From Thermodesulfobacteriaceae bacterium UBA6232 (GTDB lineage Bacteria; Desulfobacterota; Thermodesulfobacteria; Thermodesulfobacteriales; Thermodesulfobacteriaceae), in assembly GCA_002441555.1 (NCBI GenBank), contig DJWK01000011.1:1-27194 (forward strand): a DNA stretch of 27,194 nt. The letters are read 5' to 3'. The number at the start of each line of letters is the position of its first letter. Position 1 is the stretch's first letter. The notes under the pieces are model-generated. The model did no database searches. It saw nothing but the letters and a program-made list of their open reading frames with translations, and was not told the DNA's origin. The translations under genes and the position numbers were made by a program. This document shows, piece by piece, positions 8,739 to 16,115 of this stretch.

Positions 8739-9498
8739 CTTTTAGATCCCCCTCAATAATTTCTGCAAGTTTTTTTCCACTCATAAGCATTCCCCCGAAA
8801 ATGGGGCCCATTCTGGGAAGTCCATAAACGGCACAAACGGCAATCCCTGTAACATAGAGACCTTCAGCCACCTTTCCGGTGTGTTCCACTACCAGTTTTT
8901 CTGAAACTTCACTCCAGTTGGAGCGCTCTCCTGCCATCTCAATTCCAAGCTCAGGATTTTTTCTTCCGGCAATAGCAATAAGTTCGGCATCGTGCCCAGT
9001 GGCATCAACCAGAGCCTTGCAATGGGTATAAAGGGGGTCCACATGGAGGCCTGATAGTTGTATAGCTGTCCAGTGCCAGAGAACTCCCACAACTCTTGGA
9101 GGATTATCTCTAACAATTACATCATCCACATTTACACCAAGAATTATTTTAGCTCCAGTATCAAGAGCTCCGGCAGCCAGTTTGGCAATAAGTTCAGCAG
9201 GATCTATGGTAAAAAAGCCGTTTTCCACCTTTTTATATCTGATTTTAAAGTCCTCCACAATTGGAAGTGCCTCCTCTTGAACCACAATTTTGGGAATCAT
9301 ATTTCCACCACCACCAATTCCTCCTCCAAAAGAAAGCCTTCTTTCATAAATCAAAACCTTGAATCCTTTTTCTGCAAGATACCTTGCAGCGGTTAATCCT
9401 GATGGACCTGCCCCTGCAATAAGAACATCAACATCACTGTATTCTTCAAGATCCTTCATTCCCTCACGAATAATAGCCTGATTAATCTGAAGTTCCAT
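8698..9498 (-). CDS. thi4: Thi4-family thiazole synthase, sulfide-dependent (His) type
   Basis: Thi4 makes the thiazole half of thiamine from NAD, glycine and a sulfur source. The 266-residue protein has the FAD/NAD-type dinucleotide fold (GAGPSG, 29-34), the glycine-rich GGGIGGGGNM loop (58-67), TGHD (167-170) and the C-terminal RMGPIFGGMLMSG (229-241). Yeast Thi4 donates sulfur from Cys205 in a QCCMDP motif and is used only once. Here the aligned motif is GLHVDP with His152 at that position, as in archaeal enzymes shown to use free sulfide catalytically with Fe(II). This enzyme should therefore be a true multi-turnover, sulfide-using synthase, fitting an anaerobe. AAAGGAGGT lies a short distance upstream of the ATG. 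I found no TPP riboswitch in the 94-nt leader. It ends in a very basic tail and overlaps the next gene. Confidence 0.92.
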   Translation of the reverse strand: MELQINQAIIREGMKDLEEYSDVDVLIAGAGPSGLTAARYLAEKGFKVLIYERRLSFGGGIGGGGNMIPKIVVQEEALPIVEDFKIRYKKVENGFFTIDPAELIAKLAAGALDTGAKIILGVNVDDVIVRDNPPRVVGVLWHWTAIQLSGLHVDPLYTHCKALVDATGHDAELIAIAGRKNPELGIEMAGERSNWSEVSEKLVVEHTGKVAEGLYVTGIAVCAVYGLPRMGPIFGGMLMSGKKLAEIIEGDLKGASKGKRKRKKTG

Positions 9499-9592
9499 AA
9501 AAGAGAAACCTCCTTTAAAAATTTTTTATTTACCAAATACAAAATAATTTTTCATTTCTGATTTTAAGAGATGTAGTGAAAAAAATAACTAA
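9499..9592 (-). promoter_or_regulatory. thi4 leader with a strong ribosome-binding site
   Basis: This 94-nt AT-rich gap separates thi4 from the stop of the radical SAM gene. It holds a near-perfect AAAGGAGGT before the thi4 ATG. The conserved blocks of a thiamine pyrophosphate riboswitch are not recognisable, and no clear promoter or hairpin stands out. thi4 may be read from its own weak promoter or by read-through. Confidence 0.45.
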
Positions 9593-11107
9593 TTAGATCT
9601 CCCTTTCAAAGGCGGGTTTAAAAATTTCTCTGAAGTGATAACCACTGGCAATATGAGCTATGAGAAGGGGAAAGATTTGTGGTTTTTGAAAGAGACATTT
9701 AAAAATAAGCCTCCAAAAATAATTTCTCCATTTATCAAGGACTCCGAATTTAAAAAATATTTTGGGCAAACCCAGAAGATAACCGTAATTTACCTTAAGA
9801 TAATTAAGATCAGGCTTGAATTTATTATTTATTTCGATTTCCTCCAAAAAATCAAATAATCTTTGATAGTAGGATTTAGTATTGTATAACTCCTTTATAA
9901 CCTTTTTATATCCCATAATCAGCTTTTCATAGCCCATTTTGGGGATAATGTTGGTATCAAGATCAGTATTATCCCCTTTAAAAATGGGTCTTATTCTGCC
10001 TTCGGCCTTTAGTCTATTGAAAAGTTCAGTTCCTGGTGGTGCATTTAAGAGCCCAACCATGGCAATAATTATTCGAAATTCCTTAATATAATTAACCAAT
10101 TTATCAAAGATATTAGGAGGATCACTATCAAAACCGAGAATAAAACCACCCATTACTTCAAGGCCTTTTCTCTGAATTTTTCTGATGTTTTCCACAAGAT
10201 TTCTTTTTAAATTTTGAACCTTTTTTACCTCTGCAAGACTTTCTTCGTTAGGGGTTTCAATGCCAATGAAAACAGAATTAAAACCTGCCCTAACCATAAG
10301 GTCTATTAATTCATCATCATCAGAAAGATTTATGGAGACTTGGGTATAAAAATAAAATGGATACTTATGTCTTTCCTGCCATTGTATTAATGCTGGGAGG
10401 AGCTCCTCTTTTACTTTTTTCTTTCCTCCAATAAAGTTATCATCCACAAAAAAGACAGAGCCTCTCCAACCAAGATGATATAAATTATCTAACTCAGCTA
10501 TGATTTGCGAAACAGACTTTGTTCTTATAGCATGCCCGAAGAGATTGGTTACATCACAGAATTCGCAATTAAAAGGGCATCCCCGTGAATATTGCACACA
10601 CATACTGGTATAATGAGAGAATTTAATAAGATGATAAGAGGGGATAGGGCTTTGGGTCAAATCCGCATATTGCCCCTCTGAGCGATAAATCTTTTTGGGA
10701 TTTCCCCTTTCTAAGTCCTTTAAATATTGGGGAATGGTAATTTCTCCTTCATCTAAAACCAGATGATCAACTTTATCAATAAAATCTTTATAAAAGGAAG
10801 TAAAAAGAGGCCCACCAGCAACTACTATTTTCCTTAGGGCTTTGGCTTTATCAATTACTTCACAGGCAGAGTTTCGCTGAACATACATGGCACCAATAAG
10901 AACAAGATCAGCCCATTTCAAAGCTTCCTCTCTGAGAGGCTCCACATTGAGATCAATTAATCTGATTTCCCAATCCTTAGGTAAAAAGCTTGCAACAGTT
11001 AAAAGGCCAAGGGGTGGGTGAGAGGCCTTTTTATTGACCAACTTTAAAGCATATTTAAAACTCCAGAAGGTATTAGGATAAGCTGGATAAACTAAAAGAG
11101 CTTTCAA
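9593..11107 (-). CDS. B12-binding domain radical SAM protein with DUF4070-like C-terminus
   Basis: This is a class B (cobalamin-dependent) radical SAM enzyme of 504 residues. The N-terminal 150 residues form a B12-binding Rossmann-like domain (ALLVYPAYP start, IDLNVEPL near 51-58, VVAGGPLFT near 95-103). A radical SAM domain follows with the CxxxCxxC cluster motif at C177, C181 and C184 (RGCPFNCEFC), then a C-terminal extension typical of the DUF4070 group. The LNAPPGTELFNRL segment is also typical of that group. Relatives include the hopanoid 2-methylase HpnP and other enzymes that methylate unactivated carbons or rearrange rings. The substrate cannot be assigned. It begins 13 bp after the response regulator stop and is the last gene of the hemW operon. 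It may be under that two-component system's control, or simply co-transcribed with it. Confidence 0.87.
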   Translation of the reverse strand: MKALLVYPAYPNTFWSFKYALKLVNKKASHPPLGLLTVASFLPKDWEIRLIDLNVEPLREEALKWADLVLIGAMYVQRNSACEVIDKAKALRKIVVAGGPLFTSFYKDFIDKVDHLVLDEGEITIPQYLKDLERGNPKKIYRSEGQYADLTQSPIPSYHLIKFSHYTSMCVQYSRGCPFNCEFCDVTNLFGHAIRTKSVSQIIAELDNLYHLGWRGSVFFVDDNFIGGKKKVKEELLPALIQWQERHKYPFYFYTQVSINLSDDDELIDLMVRAGFNSVFIGIETPNEESLAEVKKVQNLKRNLVENIRKIQRKGLEVMGGFILGFDSDPPNIFDKLVNYIKEFRIIIAMVGLLNAPPGTELFNRLKAEGRIRPIFKGDNTDLDTNIIPKMGYEKLIMGYKKVIKELYNTKSYYQRLFDFLEEIEINNKFKPDLNYLKVNYGYLLGLPKIFFKFGVLDKWRNYFWRLIFKCLFQKPQIFPLLIAHIASGYHFREIFKPAFEREI

Positions 11108-11120
11108 GGAATTTGACCTT

Positions 11121-12296
11121 TTAAAATTTACCCCATTTCTTAAGCTTGTCTCTTAAGGTCTTTCTATCAATACCAAGAAGCCTTGCAGCAAGGCTTCTAT
11201 TCCATTTCACCTGGTCTAATACTTTGAGTATATAGTTTTTTTCAACCTCTTCAAGAGGCAAAATTTCATTTTCTGGAGGTAAGACCCCCTTTAAAAGAAT
11301 ATTTTCTTTTTCAGGCAATTCTTCACTTTTTTCAAAGCCTGCAAAAAATAAATCCTTTTCTGTAATTTCTTCATTTTTACTGAAGATTACCAATCTTTCA
11401 ATTAAGTGTTTTAATTCCCTTACATTTCCTGGCCAGGAATATTCAAAGAAAAATTTCATAACCTCCGGTTTAATTCTCTTTAACGGACGCTTATGCCTCT
11501 CACAGAAATATTTGAGAAAATAATCAACAAGAAGGGGAATATCCTCTTTTCTCTCCCTAAGAGGAGGAAGATGAAAATGCACCACATTTAAGCGATAATA
11601 AAGATCCTCTCTGAAGGTTCCCTTTTTAACCTCCTCTTTAAGATTTTTATTAGTGGCTGCCACAATTCTTACTCGTGCCTTAATAACTTTAAGACTTCCC
11701 ACAGGGGAAAATTCCTTTTCTTCAACCACTTTGAGAAGTTTTGCCTGAAGGTCAAGGGGAATATTGCCTATTTCATCAAGAAAGAGCATCCCTCCTTGAG
11801 CCAGTTCAATTTTTCCGATTTTTGAATTATTGGCCCCTGTGAAAGCACCTTTTACATGCCCAAATAGTTCACTTTCAAAAAGGGTAGGAACAATACAGCT
11901 ACAATCCACACACACCATCGGCCCTGGATAAAGCCTATCATATTCGTGGATTTTTTTGGCAAGAAGCCCTTTTCCTGTTCCTGACTCACCTGTAATCAAG
12001 ATGGTAGAATCGGTCTGCCCAATAATTTTAGCCTTCTCAAGAAGATCCTTTATAGCTTTACTTTTACCTATGAAAGGAATTTTTTCATCTTTTTCAGAAA
12101 GACTGAGCTTTAGATAAATATTTTCAAGGGTTAATCTCTTTTTTTCCAGGGCCTTCTCTAAAGCCAGTTTGGCTTCATAGATCGAAAAAGGCTTTTCAAG
12201 GAAATCAAAGGCTCCAGCTTTTATGGCTGCAACGGCGGTTTCTATGTTTCCATAGGCTGAGATTACTATAATTTGGGTATCTAAAACATTTTCCAT
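11121..12296 (-). CDS. NtrC-like sigma-54 activator, C-terminal part of an amber-split response regulator
   Basis: This part carries the end of the receiver domain (IIVISAYG, then DFLEKPFS, residues 9-38), an AAA+ sigma-54 interaction domain (Walker A GESGTGKG 103-110, intact GAFTGA 150-155, Walker B MLFLDEIGN 170-178) and a Fis-type helix-turn-helix at the C-terminus (RSLAARLLGIDRKTLRDKL). It therefore retains what is needed to activate sigma-54 promoters. It lacks the first two thirds of the receiver, which lies directly upstream in the same frame beyond a TAG codon. The ATG is the second codon after that TAG and has no Shine-Dalgarno. If made, the fragment has no phosphorylation site and could be unregulated. 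If not made, the radical SAM gene downstream loses its likely regulator. Read through, the whole would be 461 residues, normal for the NtrC family. Confidence 0.85.
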   Translation of the reverse strand: MENVLDTQIIVISAYGNIETAVAAIKAGAFDFLEKPFSIYEAKLALEKALEKKRLTLENIYLKLSLSEKDEKIPFIGKSKAIKDLLEKAKIIGQTDSTILITGESGTGKGLLAKKIHEYDRLYPGPMVCVDCSCIVPTLFESELFGHVKGAFTGANNSKIGKIELAQGGMLFLDEIGNIPLDLQAKLLKVVEEKEFSPVGSLKVIKARVRIVAATNKNLKEEVKKGTFREDLYYRLNVVHFHLPPLRERKEDIPLLVDYFLKYFCERHKRPLKRIKPEVMKFFFEYSWPGNVRELKHLIERLVIFSKNEEITEKDLFFAGFEKSEELPEKENILLKGVLPPENEILPLEEVEKNYILKVLDQVKWNRSLAARLLGIDRKTLRDKLKKWGKF

Positions 12297-12299
12297 AAG

Positions 12300-12302
12300 C
12301 TA
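12300..12302 (-). other. In-frame amber (TAG) codon splitting the response regulator
   Basis: The frame from 12506 reads GGC CTT GAT CTT CTC AAA TAG CTT ATG GAA. The codons after TAG continue the receiver domain without a frame change (LMENVLDTQIIVISAYG). A single substitution, for example from CAG (Gln), explains it. TAG serves as a real stop at uvrC and at the FmdB gene here, so reassignment is unlikely. Confidence 0.9.
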
Positions 12303-12506
12303 TTTGAGAAGATCAAGGCCATTTACATCAGGAAGCTTTAGATCAAGAAAAGCCACATCATATTCATATTTGGAAAAAAGCTCCTTGGCAGTTTTCCCAT
12401 CAGGAGCAAGGTCAACCTCATAGCCTTCCTTGGTAAAATATTGAAAAAGGCTCTCTCTAATAGAAATTTCGTCATCTACAATGAGTAGCTTTGCCTTAAA
12501 AGACAT
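12300..12506 (-). pseudogene. Receiver-domain N-terminal fragment of the amber-split response regulator
   Basis: These 68 codons encode the first two thirds of a CheY-like receiver: the acidic pair D11-D12 (LIVDDE), phosphoacceptor D55 (VAFLDLKLPD) and the GLDLL helix. They then stop at TAG. Alone the fragment lacks the conserved Thr/Ser and Lys strands of the receiver and would probably not fold. Together with 11121-12296 it forms one NtrC-type regulator gene. Its start overlaps the histidine kinase end by 11 bp, so the intact gene was translationally coupled to its partner kinase. Confidence 0.8.
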
Positions 12507-13509
12507 CTTCTCTCAACGCCTCCCTTGTTGCAAGTGGTAAAGTAATTTCAAAAAGGGCTCCCCCTTCTTTGGGATTTTCAACCTTTATTTGTCCTCCATG
12601 TCTTTTTATAATGCTATGGCAGATGGACAACCCAAGGCCTATCCCTTTTCCTGTTTTTTTAGTGGTAAAAAAGGGATCAAAAATATAAGGTAAAATCTCC
12701 TTAGGAATACCAGGGCCGCTATCCTTCACCCTTATAACAATTCTATCATCTCTTGCTTTGGTTTCAACCTTAATGGTTCCTTCCCCTTTCACGGCTTCTG
12801 CAGCGTTGGTAAAGAGATTTAAAAATACCTGTTCCATTTGTGTAGGATTGGCATAATAGAGAGGAAGCTTTGGATCAAGCTTAAAAATAAAATTCACTTT
12901 TTTAAAAACCTGATACTCTGCAATTAAATCATAGATTTTCAAAATAATATCATTGAGATTTACCCATTCCTTTTTTCCTCTTTCGGGTCTTCCAAAATCA
13001 AGAAGCGCTCTTGCAATTACCTTACATCTTCTTGCAAGACCGATAATCTTATCAAGAAGTTCATGCCATCTTGGATTTTGGGGAAGTTCCTCCTTTAACA
13101 TATCTGCATAAAGAAGAATACCCCCAAGAGGATTGTTCAATTCGTGAGAAATTTCGCCTGCAAGTTTTCCAAGACTTGCCAGTCTCTCTGTATGAAACCA
13201 CTGGGGAAATTGAAGCCAGATCTTTTCTTCAATAAAAATGTGCACTTTATAAGGATTTTGAAAAGGCAAAGTCAAAAGATAAAAGGGATTAGCCATAAAT
13301 TGAAAGGAAATAAGACCCACCTCTTCAAAGAGTGGCCCAAAAAATTCCTCAAGGGTGCTTTTTTCTGGTGTAATCTGAAGATTGGCAAAGGTTTTAATAA
13401 AGGCTTTGTTTATATAAATTATTCTGTGCACCCCTTCACTTTCTCTTCTTGAAAGTGCAATAGGGTAGGGATATTCCTCCCAGGGGGTTATATCCTGCAA
13501 ATTAAACAT
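12496..13509 (-). CDS. Cytosolic NtrB-like sensor histidine kinase
   Basis: This is the sensor partner of the adjacent sigma-54 response regulator. The 337 residues contain no transmembrane segment. Residues 1-100 look like a degenerate PAS-type sensor. H122 in the HisKA motif GEISHELNNPLGG is the phosphorylation site, and the catalytic ATPase domain has N-box NLFTNAAEAV, G1 DSGPGIP and G2 GKGIGLGLS. The absence of membrane segments, and the NtrB-like HELNNPL H-box, point to an intracellular signal. It overlaps mpl by 8 bp and the receiver fragment by 11 bp, so it sits inside the operon and is expressed with them. With the regulator split by an amber codon the kinase may have no working partner. 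Confidence 0.93.
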   Translation of the reverse strand: MFNLQDITPWEEYPYPIALSRRESEGVHRIIYINKAFIKTFANLQITPEKSTLEEFFGPLFEEVGLISFQFMANPFYLLTLPFQNPYKVHIFIEEKIWLQFPQWFHTERLASLGKLAGEISHELNNPLGGILLYADMLKEELPQNPRWHELLDKIIGLARRCKVIARALLDFGRPERGKKEWVNLNDIILKIYDLIAEYQVFKKVNFIFKLDPKLPLYYANPTQMEQVFLNLFTNAAEAVKGEGTIKVETKARDDRIVIRVKDSGPGIPKEILPYIFDPFFTTKKTGKGIGLGLSICHSIIKRHGGQIKVENPKEGGALFEITLPLATREALREDVF

Positions 13510-14923
13510 AAAACTCCTGATTTAGAAGCTTTGATAATTCTTCAATCTCATTCTTCATGAAGGCACTTGACATAAAAACAATAAGAGTTCTTCTTTCAGA
13601 ATTGAACTTCGCTTTATCAAAGGGACAATTTTTTTCAAAAATAAAGGCTTCTTTTCCTTTTTCTTTTAATTTAGAAAGCACATAATTTAAGTCAATTCTT
13701 TCATTTTCTGGAATATTTTCAAGTCCAGGAGGTATTTTTATAAAAATTACATCTGCTAAGGCTAAGGCCTTTACATAGGCCTCTTGAAAAATTTTTCTTT
13801 TGCTGGAATTAGTTCTCGGTTCAAAAACAAGAACCATTTTATCGGGCTTAATTAAATTTTTAAGCTCAAAAAGGGTTATTTCAACAGCCGTAGGGTGATG
13901 GGCAAAATCATCTATAATTACGAAATTTTCATTAATATTTATGATTTCTTGTCTTCTTTTAACCCCGGAAAATTTTGAAAGGGCATAAAGAATATTATTT
14001 CTTTCAAATCCAAGGGATTCACAAAGGGCAAGAACCGAGAGGGCATTAAGTAAATTATGAAACCCTGGGATTTTAAGTTTTATCTCAAAGATTTCTCCCC
14101 TTTTATCTCTGATTTTGCCAATATTTGTAAATCCATTTTTTTCAAAAAAACTCGTGTTTTCAATAAGTTGATAATCAGCAAGGTCTTTTCTTCCGTAGGT
14201 AAGAACTTTACAAGTTGGTTCTGCCTTTTCTACAACTTCTCTCAAATTGGCATCATCAAAATGGTAAACAAGTATTCCCTCAGGAGGAAGGAGTTTAATA
14301 AGATTTGAGAAGGCTTCTTTTAACTCCGAAAGATCTTTATAAGCGTCTGCATGGTCAAATTCAAGGCTTGTAAGAATTAACCCAAAAGGCTTGTAATGGA
14401 GAAACTTTGGGTTTTTATCAAAAAATGAGGAGGGGTATTCATCTCCCTCAAGCACACAATATTCACCTCTTCCAGATCTAAAATTTTTCCCGTAATCCTT
14501 GAGAAGCCCTCCCACAAGAAAGATTGGGTCCTGCTTCAAAAAGTCCAGAACAAAGGCAAGAAGGGCACTTGTTGTAGTTTTCCCATGGGTTCCAGCAACC
14601 ACCAGATTTTTTTTCTCATTAAGAATGAATTTTTCCAGAAATTCGGGAAAAGATAGAAGGGGAATTCCATTTTTTTGGGCTAAAACCACCTCTTTGTGCT
14701 CAGCTTTTACCGCATTTCCAACCACAAGAAGATCCGGCTTAAGCTTTAAAATCCTTTCAGGATCTGGCTTTGAAACTTCTATGCCGAGGTCTTGCAATAA
14801 CAAGGAAGCCGGAGGATATAGCTCTTTTTCATCAGAACCAAAAACTTCAAATCCGAAAGTCTTAGCTAAGCCTGCAACCCCTGACATTCCAATTCCGCCG
14901 ATTCCAACAAAATAGATTTTCAT
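13502..14923 (-). CDS. mpl: UDP-N-acetylmuramate:tripeptide ligase Mpl (murein recycling)
   Basis: Mpl joins the recycled tripeptide L-Ala-gamma-D-Glu-meso-DAP to UDP-MurNAc in the cytoplasm, reusing old cell wall. This 473-residue Mur ligase has the N-terminal GIGGIGMSG fold, the ATP loop GTHGKTTT (111-118) and a C-terminal domain with DDFAHHPTAV. It is easily called MurC, but it carries Mpl features: YPPASLLLQDLGIE (36-49), EGDEYPSSFFDKNPKFLHY (159-177) and SLEFDHADAY (186-195). In E. coli Mpl these read YPPMSTLL, EADEYDCAFFDKRSKF and NLEFDHAD, and EPRTNSSK matches EPRSNTMK. No other mur gene is near, which also fits Mpl. Its ATG overlaps the hemW stop by 4 bp. A dual MurC/Mpl role cannot be excluded if no separate MurC exists. 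Confidence 0.85.
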   Translation of the reverse strand: MKIYFVGIGGIGMSGVAGLAKTFGFEVFGSDEKELYPPASLLLQDLGIEVSKPDPERILKLKPDLLVVGNAVKAEHKEVVLAQKNGIPLLSFPEFLEKFILNEKKNLVVAGTHGKTTTSALLAFVLDFLKQDPIFLVGGLLKDYGKNFRSGRGEYCVLEGDEYPSSFFDKNPKFLHYKPFGLILTSLEFDHADAYKDLSELKEAFSNLIKLLPPEGILVYHFDDANLREVVEKAEPTCKVLTYGRKDLADYQLIENTSFFEKNGFTNIGKIRDKRGEIFEIKLKIPGFHNLLNALSVLALCESLGFERNNILYALSKFSGVKRRQEIININENFVIIDDFAHHPTAVEITLFELKNLIKPDKMVLVFEPRTNSSKRKIFQEAYVKALALADVIFIKIPPGLENIPENERIDLNYVLSKLKEKGKEAFIFEKNCPFDKAKFNSERRTLIVFMSSAFMKNEIEELSKLLNQEFYV

Positions 14924-16071
14924 CTCAACCTCTCCAGATTTTTCCAGAGGAATTTTACCACCTGATTGTGTAAAGACATCCCCTTTTCTGTAAGGGCCAT
15001 TTTTTCTTCAGAAAGCCTAAGGTAGCCCGATTTTACAAGTAAAGAAAGAGCTTCTTCTTTAAGGATATAGCCCAGGTCTCTAAGCTTTGAAATTTCAATT
15101 CCCTCAACAAGCCTAAGTCCCATAAAAATATACTCCTTGGCAAGCTCAAAATTATCAAGCCTTTCAATTATGCGATTGGGCAGAATTTCTTCTTTGAGAA
15201 GCTTTTCAAAATATTTCTCTAAATTTTTTATGTTCTCAAAGCGGTAATTACCAATTCTTGAAACTGCTCCTGCTCCTATTCCAATATAGGGCTCCATTTT
15301 CCAGTATTTAAGATTGTGCCTGCATTCAAAGCCGGATCTGGCATAATTGGAAATTTCATATTGATGAAATCCCTTGTCCAGAAGATAGTTTCTTATAAAA
15401 GAAAAAAGCTTAAGAACTCTTTTTTCATCTAAAAAGTACAAGTCCTTTTGGTGTTTTTTAAAAAAAGTAGTTTCTGGATAAAGGGTTAGTTCGTAAAATG
15501 AAAGGTGGGTAGCTCCTGAAGAGAAAGCAAGATCTAAGTCTTTCTTAAGAGTTTTAAGCCCTTCTCCCTTCCATCCGTAAATAAAATCAAGGGATATATT
15601 TTTAAAACCAGCTTTAAAAGCTGCATCAATGGCCAAAAAACTTTCTTTGGGTGAATGAATTCTTCCAAGAAATTTAAGCCCCCTTTTTTGAAAGGTCTGA
15701 ACCCCAAGACTTAAACGATTAAACCCCACATATTTGTAATCTCGTGCCTTTTCCAAGGTCAAACTTTCAGGATTAGCCTCAAGGGTTAATTCTAAAGGTT
15801 TGAAATCAAAGGTTTTAGATAATTTTTCAAAAATTTTTTCAAAAAAAGAAGGAGAAATAAGGCTCGGAGTTCCACCACCCGCATAAAAAGTATCTATGGT
15901 GACTTTGTTTGCTTCAAATTGCTTTTTAAGAAAATCAGAAGACAACTTAATTTCTTTTGTGAGGGCTTTTAAGTAAAGTTCTTCATCGGGTTTTTGGGTA
16001 ACAGAAAAAAAATCACAATAAGGGCATTTTTTCTTACAAAAGGGAATATGAAGATAAAGACCAAGTTTCAT
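14920..16071 (-). CDS. hemW: HemW-like radical SAM heme chaperone
   Basis: This 383-residue radical SAM protein belongs to the HemN/HemW family. HemW inserts heme into target proteins and is often annotated as oxygen-independent coproporphyrinogen III oxidase. The N-terminus has CxxxCxxC at C12, C16 and C19 (HIPFCKKKCPYCDF) and lacks the extra cysteine one residue further on that marks true HemN. GGGTPSLI, the ANPES strand and a C-terminal HemN-type winged domain (residues about 290-383) complete the match. The length is close to typical HemW (about 380) and shorter than HemN (about 455). It is the first gene of the minus-strand operon and is divergent from lptF across 44 bp. It has no clear Shine-Dalgarno. 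Confidence 0.9.
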   Translation of the reverse strand: MKLGLYLHIPFCKKKCPYCDFFSVTQKPDEELYLKALTKEIKLSSDFLKKQFEANKVTIDTFYAGGGTPSLISPSFFEKIFEKLSKTFDFKPLELTLEANPESLTLEKARDYKYVGFNRLSLGVQTFQKRGLKFLGRIHSPKESFLAIDAAFKAGFKNISLDFIYGWKGEGLKTLKKDLDLAFSSGATHLSFYELTLYPETTFFKKHQKDLYFLDEKRVLKLFSFIRNYLLDKGFHQYEISNYARSGFECRHNLKYWKMEPYIGIGAGAVSRIGNYRFENIKNLEKYFEKLLKEEILPNRIIERLDNFELAKEYIFMGLRLVEGIEISKLRDLGYILKEEALSLLVKSGYLRLSEEKMALTEKGMSLHNQVVKFLWKNLERLR

Positions 16072-16115
16072 ATCTTAATCTTTAAAAATAACCATTCTTT
16101 AGTAAAATTACAGCC
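16072..16115. promoter_or_regulatory. Divergent hemW/lptF promoter region
   Basis: This 44-bp gap must serve two divergent genes. On the plus strand TAAAAT (16103-16108) ends 7 nt before the lptF ATG, so a transcript would start at or next to the start codon. On the minus strand a weak TAAAGA lies 7 nt before the hemW ATG. The -35 boxes are poor on both sides. Neither gene has a Shine-Dalgarno sequence here. Confidence 0.4.

Noticed and set aside
8889..9116. Minus-strand 75-codon frame inside thi4
   Set aside because: It is in an alternative frame of the same strand, wholly within a conserved gene, and has no recognisable domain.
9058..9396. Plus-strand 112-codon frame inside thi4
   Set aside because: It is antisense to a conserved enzyme and its low-complexity Ser/Asn-rich product looks like a shadow.
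9499..9592. TPP riboswitch upstream of thi4
   Set aside because: The 94-nt leader is too short and lacks the conserved thi-box blocks; only a strong Shine-Dalgarno is visible.
12300..12302. UAG read as pyrrolysine
   Set aside because: uvrC and the FmdB gene end on TAG as ordinary stops, and a response regulator helix is not a known pyrrolysine site; a nonsense change from a sense codon such as CAG is simpler.
13502..14923. Annotation as MurC
   Set aside because: The substrate-domain motifs (EGDEY...FFDKNPKF, LEFDHAD, EPRTNSSK) match Mpl rather than MurC.
14920..16071. Annotation as oxygen-independent coproporphyrinogen III oxidase (HemN)
   Set aside because: The protein is HemW-sized and lacks the additional cysteine following CxxxCxxC that HemN has.
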